Counted from the stretch's first letter, positions 8,743 to 17,727 are shown. The stretch: 64,000 nt of DNA from JAXGQD01 sp040766665 (GCA_040766665.1 JAXGQD010000003.1:1-64000), one strand, 5' to 3'. Numbers and translations are program-made. The notes: generated by a model not told the origin, from the letters alone.

Positions 8743-8859
8743 ATTCATTCCTTCTATTGTGATGCGAGTGGGACTCGCGCGGTTTGCGTCAAACCAGCAC
8801 ATTCTATCAAATCTTGCCCAATTGCCAAGTGCAGCGGTTTTTATTAGCTCACTAACGAT

Positions 8860-9150
8860 TTACCAATATTCGCGAAAACCCTTCTCACCTTCCACGAGGG
8901 GCAAAGGCCACTCCTGCACATGATCGATGCGAATCGGCACGCTATGTGCCAGTTGGTCTGTCAGTAAATCAATGCGTTCGCGACTGCCTTGGACTTCCAT
9001 TTCCACACGACCGTCCGGCGTATTTTTCACCCAGCCACTTAAACCGAGCCGCTGCGCATAGACGATGGCGGTGTAGCGAAAACCGACGCCCTGGACACGC
9101 CCGGTAAAGAAAAAATGGATTCTTTTGATACGGCTCTTTTGTTCTTCCAT
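8860..9150 (-). CDS. acyP: Acylphosphatase
   Basis: 96 residues, the normal size. The family signature is clear: FFTGRVQGVGFRYTAIVYAQ near residues 15-34, with the catalytic Arg in GFRY, and LSGWVKNTPDGRVEMEVQG with the catalytic Asn near residue 44. It hydrolyses carboxyl-phosphate bonds such as acetyl phosphate in the cytoplasm. It is the last gene of a tight four-gene run (HD, YwlG, MmcQ, acyP), starting five bases after the upstream stop, with GGAG ten bases before the ATG. Confidence 0.95.
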   Translation of the reverse strand: MEEQKSRIKRIHFFFTGRVQGVGFRYTAIVYAQRLGLSGWVKNTPDGRVEMEVQGSRERIDLLTDQLAHSVPIRIDHVQEWPLPLVEGEKGFREYW

Positions 9151-9155
9151 CTTGC

Positions 9156-9581
9156 TTAGACTCCGTCTGCTTGGCTTTTGCAGTGCTGCTGATTATTATC
9201 CTTTCGATTGTCTGCATCCTCCGCCGTCTCGCTGCGAGGCGCTCGGGGTAGACGCTGCTGCGTCAAACGGTAACTTTCCTCTGTCATCGCCCTGATGGCT
9301 TCGTCCGGCACATCGGAGTCGAAATAAACCGAAATCCAATGTTCCTTATTCATGTAATAGCCCGGCGTCACACCACTAAAACGCTCGCGCAGGAAGGCCG
9401 CTTCATAAGGCTCACACTTCAGGTTGACGAAAGCCTTACCGCCCCTTTCCATCACCGCAGCAAACCACTTTTTACTGCGCCGATGGCGCACAATCGTCGT
9501 CTGATCCTGCGGACCGAAGGGTTGGTCGATTAGCACTTCTTCCAAGTCGGCACACCAGGCCAGATAGGCTTTCCTATCCAT
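9156..9581 (-). CDS. MmcQ/YjbR family protein
   Basis: 141 residues. The YjbR/MmcQ fold is recognised from W.ADLEEVLIDQPFG, KWFAAVMERGGKAFVNLKC and GYYMNKEHWISVYFD, in the order typical for this small CyaY-like family. It has been proposed to bind DNA, but the cellular role is not settled. The C-terminal 25 residues are polar and poorly conserved in type. The start ATG is two bases after the YwlG stop, so translation is probably coupled. Confidence 0.85.
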   Translation of the reverse strand: MDRKAYLAWCADLEEVLIDQPFGPQDQTTIVRHRRSKKWFAAVMERGGKAFVNLKCEPYEAAFLRERFSGVTPGYYMNKEHWISVYFDSDVPDEAIRAMTEESYRLTQQRLPRAPRSETAEDADNRKDNNQQHCKSQADGV

Positions 9582-9583
9582 GC

Positions 9584-10126
9584 TCAGGACAAACGCTCGT
9601 CATAAATTGCGCGTACCCCGCCGATCAGTTTCGGCCTGGTTCTGGCAGCTAAAAGAATTGTCTCACCGATGTGGCTCAGACCCAAGCGTACTGGCACAGC
9701 CACCTCTTTGAGATGCATGCCGATTAGCGTCCCGCCGATGTCCAAGCCGGCGTCCGCCCTGACATGCTCTACCAGCACCGGATCTTCAAAATGCTCATAA
9801 GCAGCCGTGGCAAATGACCCGCCCGCCTTCGGCTGTGGTAGCACACTCAAGACCTCTTGTCCCTGTAAAGCCGCGCGCTCAATCACCAGAGCACGATTCA
9901 GATGCTCACAACACTGCGCAGCCAGAAATACACCCCGCGGTTTTAAAACCTCCATCAAGGCCTCTACAATCGCTGTGCCGGTTTCAAGACTTGAATGTGT
10001 GCCGATTTTTTCGCCCAAGACCTCGCTGGAGGAGCAACCCACGACCAGCAGCTGGCCCTCGCGCAAGCGCGCTGTCTCGCATAGTTCAGTCACCGCCTGC
10101 CGCACTTGTTCTTTTATGTTTTGCAA
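9584..10126 (-). CDS. YwlG/DUF436 family protein (TIGR01440 type)
   Basis: 180 residues. Recognised from LLVVGCSSSEVLGEKIGTHS near residue 26, FLAAQCCEHLNRALVIE near 87 and DAGLDIGGTLIGMHLKEVAVP near 127, all characteristic of the Bacillus YwlG family. No function is established for it. The start appears to be TTG at 10126, because AAGGAG lies nine bases upstream and no ATG is well placed. Second gene of the HD-YwlG-MmcQ-acyP run. Confidence 0.88.
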   Translation of the reverse strand: MQNIKEQVRQAVTELCETARLREGQLLVVGCSSSEVLGEKIGTHSSLETGTAIVEALMEVLKPRGVFLAAQCCEHLNRALVIERAALQGQEVLSVLPQPKAGGSFATAAYEHFEDPVLVEHVRADAGLDIGGTLIGMHLKEVAVPVRLGLSHIGETILLAARTRPKLIGGVRAIYDERLS

Positions 10127-10167
10127 AATCGCACTCTCCTTTTATCTGCTTTGCTCTTCTGTCTACA

Positions 10168-10722
10168 TCAGTCGGCAAAGCTCTTTACGGCCTGCAGTGT
10201 TTCGTCGAGCAGCTGATCCAACTCCCAGCCCAGCATTTCCGCACCCTGTCTGATGACATCGCGCGAACAACCTGCCGCAAAGCTCTTGTCTTTAAATTTC
10301 TTTTTCAGGGATTTCAGTTCCATATCCTGCACCGAACGCGAAGGGCGCATCAAGGCTGCTGCCCCGATTAAACCGGTCAGCTCATCCGTAGCAAAAAGAA
10401 CCTTCTCCATCTCATGTTCAGGTTTTACATCACTGCAGATGCCATAGGCGTGTGAAACAATCGAACGAATCATGTCTTCACCCACACCGTGCTCTGCCAG
10501 AATCTCCGGCGCTTTGACGCAATGTTCCTCCGGATACCGCTCAAAATCGATGTCATGCAAAAGTCCCACCATCGCCCAATAATCGGCTTCATCCGCATAG
10601 CCCAGTTTATTGGCAAAATAGCGCAGTGTCGCTTCAACCGTATAAGCATGCTGCAGGTGAAAATCTTCTTTGTTATATTCCTTAAGTAAGGCCAATGCCT
10701 CGTCTCTAGTTAGTTTGCTCAT
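10168..10722 (-). CDS. HD-domain hydrolase
   Basis: 184 residues from the chosen start. Motifs: HAYTVEATLRYFA (first His), GLLHDIDFERYPEEH (HD pair), then ILAEHGV and SIVSHAYGIC, the arrangement of HDIG-type phosphohydrolases that act on nucleotides or phosphoesters. I prefer the ATG at 10722 to the upstream one at 10821 because GGAG lies eight bases before it and the extra 33 residues look non-coding. First gene of a four-gene run. A TATAAT box on the minus strand at 10844-10839 is a possible -10, without a clear -35. Confidence 0.85.
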   Translation of the reverse strand: MSKLTRDEALALLKEYNKEDFHLQHAYTVEATLRYFANKLGYADEADYWAMVGLLHDIDFERYPEEHCVKAPEILAEHGVGEDMIRSIVSHAYGICSDVKPEHEMEKVLFATDELTGLIGAAALMRPSRSVQDMELKSLKKKFKDKSFAAGCSRDVIRQGAEMLGWELDQLLDETLQAVKSFAD

Positions 10723-10979
10723 CTTCTGTCTCCGTTTGTTTTCTGAAATGCCTGGTCTCAGGGTTTCTAGCGGGTGTAGTTCTTGGCTTTTGCCATTATT
10801 ATGGCCTGCCTTGTGCATCACTACATGCTATAGAATCCATTATAAAGGAGAAAGCCGGCTTTTGAGCTAATGAATGAGTGATGTAGCCGCGAGTGTGTGA
10901 GCAGCTGACAAATAATCTGGGTAAAATTTCCGAGGATTTGGTCGATGGTACAAACATAATCAAAATTCGGCAATAATTG

Positions 10980-11112
10980 CGGGCGTGCATTAGAACTTCA
11001 TAATATAGCTATACTTTTCCATCTCAAGCAGCCGTTTTTTCGACAAAAATTCCAGCTGTGCATTAGAATTTTCTAATGCTTCCTCGCACAACCGTCATTT
11101 TTGTCGAAAAAA
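10980..11112. repeat. Nested palindromic repeat R2, copy a
   Basis: Outer arms TTTTTTCGACAAAAAT (11035-11050) and ATTTTTGTCGAAAAAA (11097-11112) are a perfect 16-bp inverted repeat. Inside lies the perfect palindrome GCATTAGAATTTTCTAATGC (11060-11079) next to CAGCTGTGC. A partial unit GTGCATTAGAA is at 10985. Related sequence is at 39462-39594. The spacer 10845-11226 holds no gene; the hairpin could end transcription from either side. Confidence 0.85.
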
Positions 11113-11226
11113 GGTCACTTTGGCTGAGTGCTCAAATAAAAACAGAATGAAATGCCGCACAGCCGCAAATTTTGCCGGATCAATTAGAGAACTCGCAGCC
11201 GCCCAAGCCGCGCGACAGATAGAGCA

Positions 11227-12564
11227 CTAAACCGACTCAACGACTTCTTCGACAACGCCACCCAGACGCACGAAATCGTCCAGAAAGCCCGGATAAGACT
11301 TCTTCACACAGTCGATGTCGTCAATCAGCAGGCCCGCTTCGGAAAAACAGGCCGCGATGCACAGGCACATCATCATACGGTGATCATTATAGGTTTTGAC
11401 TTCGCCCGACTTAAACCAGATAGCCTGACGCTCCCCATTTTCCAAGAGGCGGCAGCCGCCCAGCGGCGCTTTGAGGCCGCGGACCAGAAGAAAATCCAGT
11501 CCTTCTTCCGCATCCACACCCAGCGCGTCGAGCATTTCCACCGTCGCTTGCAGGCGATCGCACTCCTTCATGCGCAGGCGTTCGGCATTGCGCAGGATAT
11601 GGGTGCCGGGCATAATCGCACAAGCAAGGGCAAAAGCCGGCACGATGTCCGGAAATTGCGAGACATCGCACTCCTGCACCATGTAATGGGCGTTGGGTTT
11701 GTTTTGCATGGCACAGAGGTCACCCAGGAGGTGGCGGAAAACCGCGTCACCCTGACTGGTGGTCGTGCGCAGCCCGCGCACGTCGATATCCGCGCCCAGA
11801 AAATTGGCGAGATGAAAGAAGGCCGCCTGACTCGCATCCGCTTCAACGGCAGTGAGGCGAGAAGGAAGGCGATACTTTTGCCCGCCTTTTATCACATAGG
11901 AACCATAGGGACCCAGCTCAGGCTCAAACGTGCAGTGCACCCCGAAAAGCTTCTGCTCCGCCAGGGTGAGTTCCACGTACGAGGCCGATTCCAGAGGCGT
12001 TTCCAGCGTAATCAAGCTGTCCTCCGCCACACAGGGCAAAGCCAGCAAAAGCCCGGTCAGGTACTGGGAGCTGATGTTTCCCGCCAGCGAAAAACTTCCC
12101 CCCTGCAACTTACCGCGCAGGCTCAGGGGCAGATAGGTCTCCCCCTCCTCATCGGCAAAACCCAGCTTTACGCCATGGTCCTGTAAAATCGTTTTGTACT
12201 CCGCCAAGGGGCGCTCCGGCAAGCGACCTTTGCCGCTAAAAGTCTTCTTACTGCCGCTCAGTGCCGCCACAGGAATGGCAAAACGCAGCGTCGAACCCGA
12301 CTCACGGCATTCCAGCTTATTCTTCCCCTCCAGCAAGGCCGTCAGCACATCACAAGTCGCCAAAATATCTTCGGAAGCCAGCTCCTTATGCTCACGCAGG
12401 TCCTCAACCAGCTTGTAAAAAGCGGTCTGCGCCTTCTCATCCCCATCCAGACAAGCCAAATAATGGCAAAACAAGCGCCGATGCTGCAAACTCTTCGATG
12501 CAGGCGGTTTCACCTTACCTTCCAGGCTGGCGGGTCGAACATAAGCTTGGCGATGTTTGTGCAT
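11227..12564 (-). CDS. aroA: 3-phosphoshikimate 1-carboxyvinyltransferase (EPSP synthase)
   Basis: About 445 residues. Joins shikimate 3-phosphate and PEP to give EPSP. Seen motifs: PPASKSLQHRR near residue 18, RESGSTLRFAIPVA, GKGRLPERPL, GNISSQYLTGLLLALP, EADASQAAFF, FPDIVPAFALACA and LRMKECDRLQA, then YNDHRMMMCLCIAA near the C-terminus, which together cover both lobes and the PEP/S3P-binding residues. I place the start at ATG 12564, one base after the aroB stop; an overlapping start at 12585 is possible. Translationally coupled to aroB. Confidence 0.96.
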   Translation of the reverse strand: MHKHRQAYVRPASLEGKVKPPASKSLQHRRLFCHYLACLDGDEKAQTAFYKLVEDLREHKELASEDILATCDVLTALLEGKNKLECRESGSTLRFAIPVAALSGSKKTFSGKGRLPERPLAEYKTILQDHGVKLGFADEEGETYLPLSLRGKLQGGSFSLAGNISSQYLTGLLLALPCVAEDSLITLETPLESASYVELTLAEQKLFGVHCTFEPELGPYGSYVIKGGQKYRLPSRLTAVEADASQAAFFHLANFLGADIDVRGLRTTTSQGDAVFRHLLGDLCAMQNKPNAHYMVQECDVSQFPDIVPAFALACAIMPGTHILRNAERLRMKECDRLQATVEMLDALGVDAEEGLDFLLVRGLKAPLGGCRLLENGERQAIWFKSGEVKTYNDHRMMMCLCIAACFSEAGLLIDDIDCVKKSYPGFLDDFVRLGGVVEEVVESV

Positions 12565-12565
12565 G

Positions 12566-13624
12566 CTAATCCCAAATCTCCTCAAAAATCTCCTGAAGGG
12601 CCTCCAGGCTGAGCGGATAAGTCACCGCTTCACCAATCTCTTTCAGCAAAATCAAGTGCAATTTGTCGCCGATCCGCTTCTTGTCAGCCTTCATCGCATG
12701 GAGCACTTCCTCCGAAGTGCAGCCGTCAAAAGAGGTCGGCAACTGATAGGCTTCCAGCAGCTTGCGCACGCGTTCCGCCGTACCCGCCGGTGTCACCCCA
12801 AAGCGTTCGCCGATTTTTGCGGCAATCACCTGCCCGATGGCCACCGCTTCACCATGCCTCAGCAGCTGATAATGGGTGATTTTTTCCAAAGCATGTCCCA
12901 CGGAATGCCCAAAGTTGAGGTGCATGCGCTCACCCGTATCGCGCTCGTCGTTTTTCACGACTTTGACCTTGATGTCCACACAGCGGTTGACCGCCCATTC
13001 CAAATCAAGCGCCTTGCTTTCCAGGCGCTCGAAGAGGGCTAAGTCACGGATACAGCCGTATTTGATGATTTCGGAAATACCGTTATTCAGCTCCGCGCGG
13101 GGCAATGTCTGCAGGGCTTTAGGGTCGATAAAAACAGCGTGCGGTTGGTAGAAAGCGCCGACCATGTTTTTGCCAAAAGGCATATCAATCGCAGTCTTCC
13201 CGCCAATCGCCGAATCGACTTGGGACATCAGCGTCGTCGGGACCTGAATCAGGCGAATGCCACGCAGATAGGTCGCAGCGGCAAAACCCACGATATCCCC
13301 CACCACGCCGCCGCCCAGAGCCAGCACCACATCACTGCGGGTAATATCGGCCATAAAAAGGGCGGAATAAATCTTGTTCAGGCTGTGCATGTTTTTGTGC
13401 TCTTCGCCCGCTTCCAGTTCGCAAGAAGCCGTCTTCACACCCGCCGCATATAGGCTTTTCAGAACACGGCTTAGATAGAGCGGGGCGACGTTGGTATCCG
13501 TAATCACCATCGCTTTTTTCACGCCACCGATGGCGGCGACTTTCTCACCGACCTGGTCCAACAGTCCGCTACGTATGCTGATCGGATAGTCCTTTGAGCT
13601 TGTTCTTGCAATAATTTCCGCCAC
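12566..13624 (-). CDS. aroB: 3-dehydroquinate synthase
   Basis: 352 residues from a GTG start. Converts DAHP to 3-dehydroquinate with NAD and a divalent metal. Motifs: LALGGGVVGDIVGFAAATYLRG, QVPTTLMSQVDSAIGGKTAI, GAFYQPHAVFIDP, ELNNGISEIIKYG and the metal His region NFGHSVGHALEK with RHGEAVAIG. An ATG frame extends 56 codons upstream to 13792, but that part is a Lys/Thr-rich translation of a repeat-rich spacer; GTG at 13624 with AAAGAGGC upstream starts exactly where family similarity begins (VAEIIARTSSKDYPI). Paired with aroA downstream. Confidence 0.95.
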   Translation of the reverse strand: MAEIIARTSSKDYPISIRSGLLDQVGEKVAAIGGVKKAMVITDTNVAPLYLSRVLKSLYAAGVKTASCELEAGEEHKNMHSLNKIYSALFMADITRSDVVLALGGGVVGDIVGFAAATYLRGIRLIQVPTTLMSQVDSAIGGKTAIDMPFGKNMVGAFYQPHAVFIDPKALQTLPRAELNNGISEIIKYGCIRDLALFERLESKALDLEWAVNRCVDIKVKVVKNDERDTGERMHLNFGHSVGHALEKITHYQLLRHGEAVAIGQVIAAKIGERFGVTPAGTAERVRKLLEAYQLPTSFDGCTSEEVLHAMKADKKRIGDKLHLILLKEIGEAVTYPLSLEALQEIFEEIWD

Positions 13625-13766
13625 AATAGCCTCTTTTCTTTGTTTTCGTTTTTTGGTTTTTTTGGTTACTGGTTTTGGTTTTTTGTTGGTTCCTCGGGTT
13701 TTGGTTTGCTTCTCGAACCGTTGCCGTTCCTCGGGTTTTTTGTCGATTTTACGGGTTTTTGGCAAA

Positions 13767-13955
13767 ATTTTCGTTAATCCAAGATTTTCCAAAATTTTCG
13801 CCTTTTCGTTTAGTCAATCGTCAGTTTTAGCGTCAGTTTTTTCGTTAATCCAAGATTTCTGGTGATAGGGCTTGGATTAACGGAAATTTTGTCGCTTTTT
13901 CGGCCAAATTCCGCATTTTCCAGCGGTGTGGCTTGGATTAACGCAATTTTTGCCA
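13767..13955. repeat. R1-related repeat with perfect hairpin
   Basis: Carries TTCGTTAATCCAAG twice (about 13767 and 13841) and CTTGGATTAACG twice (13871 and 13932). GTTAATCCAAG at 13844-13854 and CTTGGATTAAC at 13871-13881 form a perfect 11-bp stem. The last unit ends CGCAATTTTTGCCA, like both other R1 copies. The preceding stretch, 13640-13766, is a T/G-rich low-complexity tract (TTTTGGTTTTTTTGGTT). Confidence 0.8.
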
Positions 13956-14060
13956 CTTTTTCCTAGAACTGCCAAACCACCACTTTTTCCTAGAACTGCC
14001 AAACCACCACTTTTTCCTGGAACTGCCCAACCACCACTTTTTCCTGGAACTGCCAAACGC
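13953..14060 (+). repeat. Four tandem copies of a 27-bp unit
   Basis: Units start at 13953, 13980, 14007 and 14034, with consensus CCACTTTTTCCTAGAACTGC then CAAACCA. Copies 1 and 2 are identical; 3 and 4 carry CCTGG in place of CCTAG. The array directly follows the R1-like end TTTTTGCCA, and both together separate aroF from aroB on the same strand. Confidence 0.9.
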
Positions 14061-14126
14061 CACTTTTTTGAGCCACCGTCCGCAGAATCGTCAGCCTAAC
14101 GCCAGCCAGCCGCACCCCCGCGCGCC

Positions 14127-15140
14127 TCAGAGGCTGCGATCCACCGCCTCCGCCACCCGGCGCAGCTTCGGCATCAGCTCGCTGAAAGCCGCCGGCGTCA
14201 GTGATTGCGGGCCGTCAGACAGCGCATTTGCAGGGTCGTTGTGCACCTCAATGATGAGACCGTCACAACCCGCGGCGATCGCCGCCTTGGCCAGAGACTC
14301 AACCAGCCAGGCTTTGCCGCCCGCATGGGAGGGGTCGACAAAGACCGGTAAATGCGTCATGCGCTTCAAAACCGGCACCGCACTGACATCCAGCGTATTG
14401 CGCGTCGCCGTTTCAAAGGTGCGGATGCCGCGTTCGCAGAGAATCACCTGCTCGTTGCCGCCCGCCATGATGTATTCCGCTGACATCAAGAGCTCCTCGA
14501 TTGAATTGGCAAAACCGCGCTTCAACAAAATCGGCTTGCGGATGTGGCCCAGCTGTTTCAAGAGCTCGAAGTTCTGCATATTGCGCGTGCCCACCTGGAT
14601 AATGTCGACAAATTGCTCAAACATCTCAATCTGAGAGGCATTGGTAATCTCGGAAACAATCGGCAATTGCGTGGTGTCGCGTGTTTTCGACATATAAATC
14701 AGGCCCTCCGCTTTGAGACCCTGGAATGCGTAAGGGGAAGTTCTGGGTTTGAAAGCACCGCCACGCAGGAAATGCGCTCCGGCTTCTTTAACAGAATCCG
14801 CCACTAACCCGATTTGCTCTTCCGTTTCAACGGAACAGGGGCCGGCAATGACCTGAATCTGCTTTCCGCCGATCAGCTGACCGCTGACCTCGAAAACCGA
14901 ATTGTCGGGATGAAACTTGCGGTTGGCCTTTTTGTAAGGCTCTTGCACCTTCATAACCTTTTCGACAATTTCGCGCTGGGCGACTGCGTCGATATCAATC
15001 GCGGAAGTATCGCCCACTAGGCCGATAACGGACACCGCCGTACCCACGATGGGGCTGGTTTGCACGCCAAAAGTCTTCAGCCAGTGCTCCATCTCCTGAA
15101 TCTGTTCGGGCGAAGTACCCGCTTTTAAAACGATAATCAT
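14127..15140 (-). CDS. aroF: 3-deoxy-7-phosphoheptulonate synthase (DAHP synthase), copy 1
   Basis: 337 residues. Condenses PEP and erythrose 4-phosphate, the entry step of the shikimate pathway. Residues 1-70 form the ferredoxin-like regulatory domain (MIIVLKAGTSPEQIQE) seen in type I-beta enzymes such as that of Thermotoga; the barrel follows with AGPCSVE, LRGGAFKPRTSPYAFQG, LLKRGFANSIEELL, CERGIRTFETATRNTLD and FVDPSHAGGK. GGAAGGATATTTT precedes the ATG. Fourth gene of the run aroF2-tyrA-aroEK-aroF1, 19 bases after aroEK. A paralogue lies at 17728-18747 with clearly diverged sequence, so the two may differ in feedback ligand. Confidence 0.95.
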   Translation of the reverse strand: MIIVLKAGTSPEQIQEMEHWLKTFGVQTSPIVGTAVSVIGLVGDTSAIDIDAVAQREIVEKVMKVQEPYKKANRKFHPDNSVFEVSGQLIGGKQIQVIAGPCSVETEEQIGLVADSVKEAGAHFLRGGAFKPRTSPYAFQGLKAEGLIYMSKTRDTTQLPIVSEITNASQIEMFEQFVDIIQVGTRNMQNFELLKQLGHIRKPILLKRGFANSIEELLMSAEYIMAGGNEQVILCERGIRTFETATRNTLDVSAVPVLKRMTHLPVFVDPSHAGGKAWLVESLAKAAIAAGCDGLIIEVHNDPANALSDGPQSLTPAAFSELMPKLRRVAEAVDRSL

Positions 15141-15159
15141 AAAATATCCTTCCCCGACC

Positions 15160-16590
15160 TTATTGCCAGCCTAAAGCCGCAGCAAAGTCACGCTTTTTTT
15201 GGTCCAAAGGCAAGTCTGCATTGAGGGTAAAATCAGCGGCCGCTTCGTAGAGCGGTTTTCTCTGATTATACAGGTCCACCGTCTTACGGGCAAAAGCCTC
15301 GCCGTCCTCGTCAGCCAGCATGGGGCGGCCTTTTGCGCCCTGTCCGACCCTTTCAAAAACCGTTTCTAGACTCACATCCAGGAAAAGCACTTGCGCACCG
15401 GCCTCGTGAATGCGGTCGGCAGCGCCTTCTTGCACCACTGTGCCGCCACCGGCAGCGAGGAGGAGGGTTTTTTCCTGCTGATCCTCAGCTAAAATCTCAT
15501 CAAGCAGGCGCGCTTCCAACGCTCTGAATCCTGCTTCGCCTTGTTCAGCGAAAATTTGCGGGATGGGCATCCCGGCAGCCTGCACGATGCGCTCGTCGAG
15601 ATCGACGACATGCAGTAAATCGGCAAAATCCTCGGCCAAAGCTTTGGCGAGGCGGGTTTTGCCCGAACCCATAAAACCGCCTAAGACAAGCTTGAGCGGG
15701 TAGTTGCGGCGCAAATCCGCGGCCAAACGCATACAAATCGGTGACATGGCGAGTTGCGCGGCAGTGAAATCCAGGTCCGGCTGCCAGATTTTTCTGGCTT
15801 CCAAACCCTGCCAAAAGAGCATTGTCAGACCGTTATTTGTTTCCAAACCGGCGGCCTTAGCGTGTAGTAAAAACCGTGTCGCAGCAGGGTTGTAGATGCT
15901 GTCAAAAACGTAAGGTTTGCTGTAAGTAAAAATTTTCCTGAGTAGTGTTTGAGGCATGGGCAAGTCGCCACAGTGCGGCCACATACCGGCCGCAGTCGCT
16001 TGTAGAACCAAGTCAATGCCAAACTCATTCGCCTCCAGAGCGGCATCCAGTTCATCGTAGGAAAGGGGGATAATTTCAGTTGTTTTCCCTTTATTCCAGC
16101 CCTTTTCAGCCAATTTTGCGGAAAAAGTGACAGCCTTGTCCCTGCTTCGGCCCGTGATGATGAGCTCGGCGCAAGCGGCTTCCAAGGCCACAGCAGCTAG
16201 GGCTTCAGCGACGCCACCGTAGCCGATGAGTAGGACTGTTTTACCAAAGAGCTCTGGCAAAACCCTGCGCAAACCCATGATATCCGTGTTATAGCCTTGC
16301 CCACGATGGACCGTGTTGACTGCGCCCAGACGCGCCGCCTCCTCCGTCAACCCTGACAAAAGCGGAATCACCGCCTGCTTGTGCGGGACCGTCACGTTGA
16401 GACCGTCGTAATCTTGCGGGAAATCCGTAGCCAAACGATCGGGGGCGATGTCTTCCAAGCTGTACCGACAGGGCTGCCCACTGAACTCAGAAATAAGTTG
16501 ATGCAGGCGCGGCGAAAGGCTGTGATTGACCGGATGGCCGACAAGGGCAAAATGGGCCGTTTGTGTATTTTCGTCTGCTTTCATGTTCAC
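15160..16590 (-). CDS. Shikimate dehydrogenase-shikimate kinase fusion
   Basis: 476 residues in two enzyme parts. Residues about 10-290 are AroE: GHPVNHSLSPRLHQ (shikimate binding), NVTVPHKQAV with the catalytic Lys, GAVNTVH, and a Rossmann motif in LLIGYGGVAEALA. Residues about 298-476 are AroK: P-loop GGFMGSGKT, VDLDERI, FRALEARLLDEI, LAAGGGTV and GRPML. It would carry out the consecutive steps dehydroshikimate to shikimate to shikimate 3-phosphate in one chain. Start: GTG at 16590 overlaps the tyrA stop (GTGA), or ATG at 16584; either way it is coupled to tyrA. Internal sequence is unbroken, so this is a true fusion, not an annotation artefact. Confidence 0.95.
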   Translation of the reverse strand: MNMKADENTQTAHFALVGHPVNHSLSPRLHQLISEFSGQPCRYSLEDIAPDRLATDFPQDYDGLNVTVPHKQAVIPLLSGLTEEAARLGAVNTVHRGQGYNTDIMGLRRVLPELFGKTVLLIGYGGVAEALAAVALEAACAELIITGRSRDKAVTFSAKLAEKGWNKGKTTEIIPLSYDELDAALEANEFGIDLVLQATAAGMWPHCGDLPMPQTLLRKIFTYSKPYVFDSIYNPAATRFLLHAKAAGLETNNGLTMLFWQGLEARKIWQPDLDFTAAQLAMSPICMRLAADLRRNYPLKLVLGGFMGSGKTRLAKALAEDFADLLHVVDLDERIVQAAGMPIPQIFAEQGEAGFRALEARLLDEILAEDQQEKTLLLAAGGGTVVQEGAADRIHEAGAQVLFLDVSLETVFERVGQGAKGRPMLADEDGEAFARKTVDLYNQRKPLYEAAADFTLNADLPLDQKKRDFAAALGWQ

Positions 16591-17717
16591 TCCGTGGCGT
16601 AGCCATCTGCGGCTAAAATCTGCGCGGCGCGGGCGCGTTGCTGTCCGTCCGCAAGGTAGAGACGCAAAACCCCACCCTCATACTGGCGGGCATCTTGCAG
16701 ACTGATGTTTTTAATATTGATGTTTTTCTCACCCAGAATCCGCGTAATATGGGCCAGCTCACCGGGTTGATCGAGTACGTCGACAATCAGCAAAGCCGGA
16801 GCCGACAAGGCACCCGCCACTTCCGGTAGCGCATCGCGGTGCTTCTTTCCAACGGCAAAATACGCATCCAACTTCTCGTTTTTCGTTGCCAGCAAGTCAT
16901 TCTTGAATCCTTGTAAATCCGCAATCAGACCGTCGATACAGTCGGCCAAAGCCTCGCGGTTGGACGTCGTGATACCCGTCCATAATTCGGGGTCACCCGA
17001 AGCGATACGTGTGATGTCTTTAAAACCACCGGCTGCCAGCCGTTTCAGCGTTGGGTCCTGCGCCGCCGCCATTTGCCGTACCAGTGATGCCGCCACCACA
17101 TGGGGCAGATGCGAAATCGCCGCGACCGCACGATCATGCTGTGCGGCAGTCAGTTCAATGGGTACCGCGCCTACGGCTCTGGCCAAGCGTTGCAGCAAGT
17201 CCAAATCTTCACACACAGTGGTTTTTGTCGCCGCATTATCAGGCAGGCAAAAAACCCAGGGCGCATTCTCAAAAAGATGCGAACTGCCCACCGCATAGCC
17301 TTGTCGCTCCGAGCCTGCCATGGGATGTCCTCCGATAAAGCGCAGACCTGCCGTATCTTGCATCACGACCGACTTCACGCTGCCTACATCTGTCAACAAG
17401 GCATCCGTCACTTGGGAAATAGCCGCAGCGCTCTCACCCAAGAGTGGAATGGGGAGACCCAGGAAGATGACATCCAGCTCTTTCAAAGCGGCCGCCAGTT
17501 CAACGCTCATTTGGCTGGTATCGCTGACTGTGTAGCCGGAATCGGCTACACCTTCTGCGAGTGCCAGATGTACGCCTTCGGGAGAGCGATTAAAAACGCT
17601 GAGGTGTTTGAGTTCCAATTGTTCTGCGGCGAGGCCTGCGGGGCGGCGGCGCAAGGCTTTTGCCAATGAACCGCCGATCAAACCCAGACCCCAGATACCG
17701 ACTTTTATAGCTCTCAT
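16587..17717 (-). CDS. tyrA: Prephenate dehydrogenase with C-terminal ACT domain
   Basis: 376 residues. Oxidises prephenate to 4-hydroxyphenylpyruvate for tyrosine. NAD-binding motif VGIWGLGLIGGSLAKAL at residues 5-21, then LTDVGSVKS, GGHPMAGSERQGY and AISHLPHVVAASL with the catalytic His. The last 75 residues are an ACT domain (LLIVDVLDQPGELAHITRIL), pointing to tyrosine feedback. I start at ATG 17717 rather than at 17858, because the longer frame would run far into the upstream aroF; the gap between the two genes is then ten bases. Confidence 0.95.
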   Translation of the reverse strand: MRAIKVGIWGLGLIGGSLAKALRRRPAGLAAEQLELKHLSVFNRSPEGVHLALAEGVADSGYTVSDTSQMSVELAAALKELDVIFLGLPIPLLGESAAAISQVTDALLTDVGSVKSVVMQDTAGLRFIGGHPMAGSERQGYAVGSSHLFENAPWVFCLPDNAATKTTVCEDLDLLQRLARAVGAVPIELTAAQHDRAVAAISHLPHVVAASLVRQMAAAQDPTLKRLAAGGFKDITRIASGDPELWTGITTSNREALADCIDGLIADLQGFKNDLLATKNEKLDAYFAVGKKHRDALPEVAGALSAPALLIVDVLDQPGELAHITRILGEKNINIKNISLQDARQYEGGVLRLYLADGQQRARAAQILAADGYATE

Positions 17718-17727
17718 CGCGCTGACC

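Noticed and set aside
11380..12186. 268-codon open frame on the plus strand
   Set aside because: Antisense to aroA, no ribosome site or family features.
13625..13792. 56-residue N-terminal extension of AroB
   Set aside because: Encoded by a T/G-rich low-complexity tract and repeats; a GTG with ribosome site lies exactly at the conserved start.
13953..14060. CRISPR-like array of 27-bp repeats
   Set aside because: The units are directly adjacent with no spacers, and no cas genes are near; it is a plain tandem array. The same holds for the arrays at 3790-3917 and 55241-55334.
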